From Methylococcaceae bacterium (lineage in GTDB: Bacteria > Pseudomonadota > Gammaproteobacteria > Methylococcales > Methylomonadaceae), in the NCBI GenBank assembly GCA_021647145.1, contig JAKIVF010000142.1, forward strand, positions 1-8,093: a stretch of 8,093 nucleotides of DNA, in the 5' to 3' direction. Below, piece after piece: positions 5,401 through 8,093 of the stretch; positions within the stretch are counted from its first letter, which is position 1; the number at the start of each line of letters is the position of its first letter. The position numbers and the translations under genes are program-made. Under the pieces are notes generated by a model. The model was given only the letters and a program-made list of their open reading frames with translations. It did not search any database and was not told the origin of the DNA.

Positions 5401-7634
5401 ATCAGCTTTATTAGACCACTAGTTAGCTCCTTTTTATATTTCTTTTTTATGATTTTGACGGTGTTATCTGTACTACCATCATCTGAAATAATTAATTCAT
5501 AAGGTAAGTAGCTTTGTTGTAATACAGAGTCAATAGCCAAGCATATGGATTTTTCTCTATTCCATGTTGGCATAACCACAGACACTTTTAACGGGTGTCT
5601 ATTTATTAATATTGTGGCTTTTTTTATAATATTTTGTGTGTATTCATTAGCAGTAATATTCTTTTTTAAAAGAGCTGTTATGGTAGATGATTCTACTTTT
5701 TGCTCAATATTAAAGTTTTTAGGCGAAGCTAATTCAATGTAACGGTCTAGTACGACAGTACTTTTGGGTGATATGGCTCTCCTTTCTTTGGAGCCGTATC
5801 GGATAAAATGAATAAGTGGGTTTCCTCCTGAACTGTTGACATCAGGGTTGTTTTTTAAGTAATAACTACAATCAAAATGCTCACTTGGGTTTCTTCCTTC
5901 TTTCCAACCAAATTTTAAGAAATGGTTAAGTGGGTTAACGTTTGCCTTAGCAACATCAGGGTTGTGTGTGAGGTAATATAATGGTGAAAAAAGCCCAGAT
6001 TCCAATATTTGTTGCTTATCTTTTAATAAGCGTCTTTTGGATTTGCTAAAAAGACATCCCAGAGTAAATTTAGGAACAATTTTATTTAACACTTTTTGCC
6101 TGTCTTTATTGGTTAAAATTTCAGTAAATAAATTTTCTGCTTGTTTGGCTTGTGAGATTAAGTTGCTATTCTCTGATTTGATTGTTTCTAATTGAGAGAA
6201 AGTTTTATTTAGCTTTGTTTTTAGTTTTAACTCACGTTCTTTCGATGTTATTTCTTCTTTTTGTAGTACTTTAATTGTTACAGATACTTTTTCAAGCTCA
6301 CTATTTTTATTGTTTAACTCAGATTTAATTTGAATTAGCTCTTTTTTAGTTTTATCTAGTTCATTATTTGCTTCTTCTAGTTCAGATGTATTTTTAAGTA
6401 GCTCGTTTTTAATTTTGTCTAGTTTTTTTTGAATAGTTAAATATTGATCCATAGAAATGCCTTTTTCTTTCGTATTTGTAATGGCTCTTGCTGTAGCATT
6501 TAAGTATGCAGAACCATAATGAATATCGGGTTCTAAGTAAGCAGCTTCTGCCCATTCATTCCATGCATTAATGAAAACTAATGATTCTCCATAAAATGTA
6601 TTTTCTTTGGAGTATTTAATTAGTTTCCTTAACCAGTACTGATATTTTTTTGGAGTTGAACCCAGTATTGTATGACCTTTTCCTTCCCTGCGGGCATCAT
6701 TATCCCATGATGGAATTGCTGTTTTGATTAGAGGGTAACTTGGTGGTTTTTCTGATAATGAACGTGATATAACTTGCTTATATTTTGTTACTAAGCCTTT
6801 AAAATCAGAATCAAAAACTAATAGGTTTTCATTCGGGATTTTTGATGCCTGTAAACATAACTTGTGAGGAGGAAACTCAATAGCGCCATCTAAGCCAAAC
6901 ACATCAGGGTCGAAATCACCGAAGCCTTGCACCATTAAGATATAAGGCTCAACAGTGTGATTTAATTTCCATTTTTTTCTCCATCGTTTAAAAGTCTCTT
7001 TTGCTGCAGGAATAAGACCAGGGCGGTATATAATAAATATGGGTCGGCCATTTACTTTAATATATTTATCATTTGCAAAATAATTATTAAGGTCTTTTAG
7101 GAGTGCGTCTTCATCTGAATCAATATAGTCCTGTTGTAATAGAACATCGTTTTGAAGCCCATCCCAAGAACGTGTCCAATTTTCATTAGCCCACATTAAA
7201 CAAAAAGGAAAGCTACTATCATCAAGGTTTGCGAATATGTCCAAAGGTTTGTCAAGTAATCTTTTTTTATTAAACCAATAGTAATAAAAACAAAAGCCAT
7301 GCAAGCCCGAACTTGCTGCAAGCTCTATTTGCTTTCTAATTGTATTTTCAGATGTTTGATTATAAAACCCGAGGTCTCTTGGAATTCTTGGTTGATAGTG
7401 TCCCGAAAAGCGTGGTATTGCTTTTGATACGTTAGTCCATTCGGTAAAGCCTTTTCCCCACCACTCATCATTTTCAGGGAATGAGTAGAATTGTGGGAGG
7501 TAAAATGCAATAACTTTAGCATCTAATTTCTTACCTTTAATTATAGACGCATCAAATTCTTCAAAATCATTTCCAGGAGAAACATTTGTCCTTATTTCTG
7601 AAGCTAAATTAATATTGTTATCACTTTTCCCCAT
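2454..7634 (-). CDS. giant multidomain glycosyltransferase: WbsX, coiled coil, NPDV-type repeats, GT2, GT4, GT-A-like, zinc-ribbon methyltransferase-like
   Basis: This 1,726-residue single frame joins modules usually found as separate genes. The order is WbsX-type glycosyltransferase (about 40-385), coiled coil (about 395-512), two NPDV-type repeats (546-623), GT2 transferase (about 683-890), GT4 transferase (about 917-1290), a second GT-A/GT2-like domain (about 1291-1525), and a zinc ribbon with a methyltransferase-like fold (about 1541-1726). Each is described in its own entry. There is no signal peptide or membrane segment, so it should act in the cytoplasm, probably at the inner membrane face on a lipid-linked glycan. 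The likely role is sequential addition of several sugars to a capsule or O-antigen repeat unit; donors and linkages cannot be read from sequence. The ATG at 7634 has a modest AAGAGG site 14 bases upstream, a long spacing. It is the first minus-strand gene after a divergent promoter region and overlaps the next frame by 11 bases. Base composition changes sharply at about 4890 and 3060, matching module borders. An A6G8 tract (4379-4392) could change the reading frame and cut the protein after about residue 1096. Module identities are secure, except the last two, which look divergent. Confidence 0.9.
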   Translation of the reverse strand: MGKSDNNINLASEIRTNVSPGNDFEEFDASIIKGKKLDAKVIAFYLPQFYSFPENDEWWGKGFTEWTNVSKAIPRFSGHYQPRIPRDLGFYNQTSENTIRKQIELAASSGLHGFCFYYYWFNKKRLLDKPLDIFANLDDSSFPFCLMWANENWTRSWDGLQNDVLLQQDYIDSDEDALLKDLNNYFANDKYIKVNGRPIFIIYRPGLIPAAKETFKRWRKKWKLNHTVEPYILMVQGFGDFDPDVFGLDGAIEFPPHKLCLQASKIPNENLLVFDSDFKGLVTKYKQVISRSLSEKPPSYPLIKTAIPSWDNDARREGKGHTILGSTPKKYQYWLRKLIKYSKENTFYGESLVFINAWNEWAEAAYLEPDIHYGSAYLNATARAITNTKEKGISMDQYLTIQKKLDKIKNELLKNTSELEEANNELDKTKKELIQIKSELNNKNSELEKVSVTIKVLQKEEITSKERELKLKTKLNKTFSQLETIKSENSNLISQAKQAENLFTEILTNKDRQKVLNKIVPKFTLGCLFSKSKRRLLKDKQQILESGLFSPLYYLTHNPDVAKANVNPLNHFLKFGWKEGRNPSEHFDCSYYLKNNPDVNSSGGNPLIHFIRYGSKERRAISPKSTVVLDRYIELASPKNFNIEQKVESSTITALLKKNITANEYTQNIIKKATILINRHPLKVSVVMPTWNREKSICLAIDSVLQQSYLPYELIISDDGSTDNTVKIIKKKYKKELTSGLIKLIINNHSGVSSARNSALEQVQGDVIAYLDSDNQWRKHYLMVMASILSENDEVNCAYSALFRHNNNNDKKDVLLSNYDRKNLLTENFIDLNVFIHRSFLYQQFGGFDTTLKRLVDWDFIIRYTKNYTPAVVPFVGVDYFLDNKHLKNITTTVSLDGIFSKIYHKNFSERIKLGLDELRIAYVLWDFPALSQTFVMEEIKWLVKQGYDVVVYFSIEPDKAAILDFEVDSYQVKDAEQLTALLQEHQRNFCHSHFAYPTATKLTYPACVKVNIPFTFMPHAVDIFHNENKKRNKIGEISRHPLCKKVLVHGEFHKRFIEECGVPSEKIAFNIQAVNVADFAKKGGALRLRSAEQPYSKRNTSNNNEVLQGVLITRFVEKKGISTLIDAAALLKNENIVFDIYGYGPLEDDYKKQIKALGVDNVILKGALNNQQDVAKAYQGSDFLITPCVIAENGDMDGFPTVILEAMAMGLPVITTDIAAIPDYLTDGVEALVAPAGNSEKLAEYVLKLKAMSPQRIAAMVKRSQQFLDKKIGVKQTMQMLLDTWQGYTLEIFLVTFNTEKYEDSAETFEIIKRIFKYTTTPFTLTIIDNNSDEEFWLELCEQVGIYPNVRLIRKTQNLYCGPSSNIALELSDSEFGIYICSKEGFIKSHGWERPLLEHMRNNPNDALAGHHAQMPKYIYGKEYLNHPDFAKFRNPEFAQENPERVFKHVQGGVFIIRRDFVAKHGGFNPATPHGGMDIEMSYYAESLGYGLGDIPEVASITVKTLPKLQTILTERTVVAHPLTIKNVNTQLDSIEKNKGQTCNMCGWKGSTFINVENQGIQTLKCPKCSSTSFGRSLVRLLANNHHIYRKEKALVLSDDKSLKKFIEPFFDSLLITNDAELFYSTLKLSQKKLDLIIIDFSFIKEKPELWKNIIKSLSPIGEVIFTDSFFVDSEKTKPADSLNTSLNIAFSATAQRYLINYTNISSFCIGYDWRRLGVINFYDE
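2457..3014 (-). other. module 7: zinc ribbon plus degenerate methyltransferase-like domain
   Basis: Residues 1541-1726 start with a zinc-ribbon pattern, CNMC (1544-1547) and CPKC (1567-1570), then SFGRSLVRLL (1574-1583). This parallels the CxxC...CxxC...SLERHR start of the separate methyltransferase gene. The following region has a Rossmann-like strand LDLIIIDFSF (1635-1644) and a late strand GEVIFTDSFF (1663-1672), but no glycine-rich motif I and no HVLEHV-type motif. It may be a divergent or inactive methyltransferase, possibly used for binding rather than catalysis. Confidence 0.5.
2477..2481 (-). promoter_or_regulatory. ribosome binding site of the epimerase remnant, inside the fusion gene
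   Basis: AGGAG, within AGGAGTGAT, lies 12 bases before the ATG at 2464 and within the last codons of the fusion gene. It is one of the best anti-Shine-Dalgarno matches in the window, which indicates that a real, translated gene once started here. Confidence 0.45.
3060..3764 (-). other. module 6: second GT-A/GT2-like domain without a clear DXD
   Basis: Residues 1291-1525 resemble a GT2-like domain: LEIFLVTFNTEKY (1291-1303), TLTIIDNNSDEEF (1325-1337), GGVFIIRRDF (1453-1462) and GGMDIEMSYYAESLGYG (1476-1492). Where a DXD is expected after the strand GIYI (1378-1381) the sequence is CSKEGF, so the metal site is absent or built differently. Either it is a DXD-independent subfamily, or the domain is regulatory or inactive. 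Fold is fairly sure, activity is not. Confidence 0.65.
4345..4386 (-). repeat. possible dispersed palindrome-type (REP-like) element inserted in frame in the GT4 linker
   Basis: The minus strand carries CTTCGACTCCGCTCAG, flanked by a G8 run. From memory this resembles a short dispersed element with a CTTCGACT.CGCTCAG core that recurs in intergenic DNA of many bacteria; I cannot check that here. It is much richer in G+C than the sequence downstream, and in frame it encodes basic, low-complexity linker residues GGALRLRSAEQP (1084-1095) between the two GT4 lobes, where length is tolerated. The flanking arms are only imperfectly complementary. Confidence 0.4.
4379..4392 (-). promoter_or_regulatory. 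A6G8 tract with an in-register A_AAA_AAG slippery heptamer
   Basis: The coding strand reads GCA AAA AAG GGG GGG GCA at codons 1081-1086. The heptamer A AAA AAG (4392-4386) is in the 0-frame register used by the dnaX -1 frameshift site. After a -1 shift the frame stops at TAG (4347-4345) after 13 codons. The G8 run is also a classic slippage tract: one base more or less would stop the protein in the GT4 linker. No strong downstream stem-loop is evident, so programmed shifting is not established. Confidence 0.35.
4965..5588 (-). other. module 4: GT2 glycosyltransferase domain
   Basis: Residues 683-890 are a GT-A fold family 2 transferase. KVSVVMPTWNRE (683-694) is the nucleotide-binding strand, SDDGSTDNT (717-725) the conserved acidic loop, GVSSARNSAL (751-760) the donor-site helix and YLDSDNQW (770-777) the DXD metal-binding motif. 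VDWDF (856-860) stands where many members have the ED/catalytic-base region. All expected motifs are present, so it should be active; the donor sugar is unknown. Confidence 0.85.
5766..5999 (-). repeat. module 3: two NPDV-type protein repeats in the fusion protein
   Basis: Residues 546-623 hold two units, each with a YYL...NPDV start (553-561 and 591-599), an NPL.HF core (567-572 and 605-610) and a G.KE.R end (576-581 and 614-619). The first unit ends in the full EGRNPS (579-584). The module is the same type as the three copies in the RgpF-like protein of this operon. It lies just before the first GT2 domain, the usual position for it in polysaccharide enzymes. Confidence 0.8.
6099..6452 (-). 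other. module 2: long coiled-coil segment
   Basis: Residues 395-512 are very rich in Lys, Glu, Asn, Leu and Ile with heptad spacing of leucine and isoleucine (for example LKNTSELEEANNELDK, 413-428) and have no proline. This predicts a helical rod of roughly 115 residues between the WbsX module and the NPDV-type repeats. It could space the catalytic modules or form an oligomer. The DNA here is among the poorest in G+C in the window (15 of 60 bases at 6181-6240). Confidence 0.8.
6480..7517 (-). other. module 1: WbsX-type glycosyltransferase domain
   Basis: Residues 40-385 match the Glyco_tran_WbsX family, a TIM-barrel, GH99-like group found in O-antigen and capsule clusters. Visible signatures are AFYLPQFY (43-50), WWGKGFTEWTNV (58-69), FCFYYYWF (114-121), LMWANENWTRSWDG (146-159), the strand GRPIFIIYRP (196-205) and AWNEWAEAAYLEPD (357-370). 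The acidic residues E360, E363, E368 and D370 of the last block are the likeliest active-site candidates. The family commonly has AEGAYLEPD, where this protein has AEAAYLEPD. All landmark blocks are present, so the domain looks intact. Confidence 0.85.
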
Positions 7635-7707
7635 TCAGCTTTTAAAGGCCTCTTAATATTAGTTTACATTCTTGATGCTCTATCATTGCTAGGATATTAC
7701 AGTGATA

Positions 7708-7737
7708 CAAGTTAAAATCCAGTGATGATTTTACTTG
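7708..7737. repeat. imperfect inverted repeat in the divergent promoter region
   Basis: CAAGTTAAAATC (7708-7719) and GATTTTACTTG (7727-7737) are reverse complements except for one missing base, with a 7-base spacer (CAGTGAT). It sits between the candidate promoters of the two divergent units, where an operator would be expected. It could also form a hairpin. It has no T-run suited to a terminator and neither flanking gene ends here. Confidence 0.4.
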
Positions 7738-7781
7738 CATAGATTATCATTAAAAAATAATGAGGGGTGAAGTGCTAAGAG

Positions 7782-7790
7782 TGATAAAAT
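7782..7790 (+). promoter_or_regulatory. candidate extended -10 promoter for the rightward GT2 gene
   Basis: TGATAAAAT fits the TGnTATAAT extended -10 pattern with one mismatch. It would place transcription start near 7797, about 60 bases before the ATG at 7859. No -35 box is recognisable at the usual distance, which extended -10 promoters can do without. The match could be chance in AT-rich DNA. Confidence 0.3.
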
Positions 7791-7858
7791 TATTACATGC
7801 CACCAAGTTTTCTCATTAAAGTGACGGATATTGCAGTTTGTTTTTTAAAAATAAAATA

Positions 7859-8093
7859 ATGAATACTATCGGTTTTAAAAGGCCAGTATACGATACCAGT
7901 CCTATCACTTATGGTGACTGGATAAGCTCAGTTGAAAGCACTTTGGTTGAGTCTATTATTGATGTAAAGTCTTTGTGTAGTACGATTTCTATCGTTATCT
8001 TTGCTAATGAAGCGTCACTTATAGCCCTGCAGAATACGCTTAGTTCTATTGCGAAGCAGAGTTCTAAAAATTGGGAGTTGTTTATTGTTGCAG
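7859..8093 (+). CDS. glycosyltransferase family 2 protein, N-terminal part (runs off the right edge)
   Basis: The first 78 codons of a plus-strand gene are present. After about 43 residues, the segment TISIVIFANEASL is the first beta strand of a GT2 (GT-A) domain, followed by LQNTLSSIAKQSSKNWELFIVA, which fits the usual pattern of a helix ending in a Q..Y/S-type turn and the second strand before the DDGS loop (just outside the window). The 43-residue leader before the domain is longer than in minimal GT2 proteins and has no membrane span. The frame is closed upstream by TAA at 7817-7819, so ATG 7859 is the first ATG; no good Shine-Dalgarno sequence precedes it, and TTG at 7838 is an unlikely alternative. 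It is transcribed away from the minus-strand operon and probably serves the same polysaccharide. Donor and linkage are unknown. Confidence 0.8.
   Translation, partial: MNTIGFKRPVYDTSPITYGDWISSVESTLVESIIDVKSLCSTISIVIFANEASLIALQNTLSSIAKQSSKNWELFIVA

Larger units (their letters stand above)
7635..7858. promoter_or_regulatory. divergent intergenic promoter region
   Basis: These 224 bases separate the minus-strand operon from the plus-strand GT2 gene, so both promoters should lie here. No frame in it looks coding. On the minus side, the best -35/-10 pair I see is TTGTAT (7705-7710) and AATGAT (7682-7687) with 17 bases between, a weak match. AAGAGG at 7649-7654 may be the ribosome site of the fusion gene. 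AGTGAT occurs three times in the same direction (7701, 7721, 7780). I see no JUMPstart/ops element. Confidence 0.5.

Noticed and set aside
5545..5742. 65-codon plus-strand open frame with a hydrophobic stretch
   Set aside because: It is antisense to the start of the GT2 module; the hydrophobic look follows from AT-rich complement codons, and there is no independent support for a small membrane protein.
2733..6430. 14-base repeat CAAAAAAAACTAGA on the minus strand near 2740 and near 6430
   Set aside because: It is mostly an A8 run encoding Lys-Lys-Leu-Asp in both places; chance is the simpler explanation in AT-rich coding DNA.
7641..7654. AGGCCT-centred palindrome as a possible terminator or operator
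   Set aside because: It is too short to form a stable hairpin and overlaps the probable ribosome site of the fusion gene.
7635..7858. JUMPstart/ops antitermination element expected before long polysaccharide operons
   Set aside because: I searched both strands of the gap for GGCGGTAGC-like sequence and found none.
1..8093. CRISPR array, tRNA, insertion-sequence ends or transposase fragments
   Set aside because: No regularly spaced repeats, cloverleaf-like sequences, transposase motifs or terminal inverted repeats with target duplications were seen.

Overview
The window is 8,093 bases of AT-rich bacterial DNA (single 60-base blocks range from about 18% to 47% G+C by hand count). It holds part of a cell-surface polysaccharide gene cluster, either capsule or O-antigen type. 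The RgpF, WbsX, GT2 and GT4 domain types suggest a Gram-negative bacterium. A marine or host-associated gammaproteobacterium is my best guess, but nothing here fixes the genus. I see no rRNA, tRNA, CRISPR array or transposase.

Layout, right to left along the minus-strand operon. A 1,726-residue fusion protein (7634 to 2454) comes first. Its order is: WbsX-type glycosyltransferase, long coiled coil, two NPDV-type repeats, GT2 glycosyltransferase, GT4 glycosyltransferase, a second GT-A/GT2-like domain without a visible DXD, and a C-terminal zinc ribbon followed by a degenerate methyltransferase-like domain. It overlaps by 11 bases a 73-codon remnant of an NAD-dependent epimerase/dehydratase (2464 to 2243). 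Next are a free-standing zinc-ribbon class I methyltransferase (2223 to 1501) and an RgpF-type protein carrying three copies of the same NPDV-type repeat (1481 to 180). The last 179 bases at the left edge hold a possible minus-strand promoter and possibly the first codons of another gene. On the right, a divergent plus-strand GT2 glycosyltransferase starts at 7859 and runs off the window. The 224-base gap at 7635-7858 is the divergent promoter region.

How the genes may work together (inference): the fusion protein would add several sugars to a lipid-linked acceptor at the cytoplasmic face. The RgpF protein and the divergent GT2 would add further linkages, and the methyltransferase would modify sugars or chain ends. 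No predicted protein here has an obvious signal peptide or membrane span.

Points that stand out: the very large five-module fusion; a higher-G+C block whose edges match the GT4 plus GT-A module boundaries (about 3060-4890), which suggests modular recombination; a palindrome-type repeat apparently inserted in frame in the GT4 interlobe linker, next to an A6G8 tract that also forms a dnaX-type slippery heptamer in the correct register; repeat modules shared by two proteins; and zinc-ribbon methyltransferase modules in two neighbouring genes.
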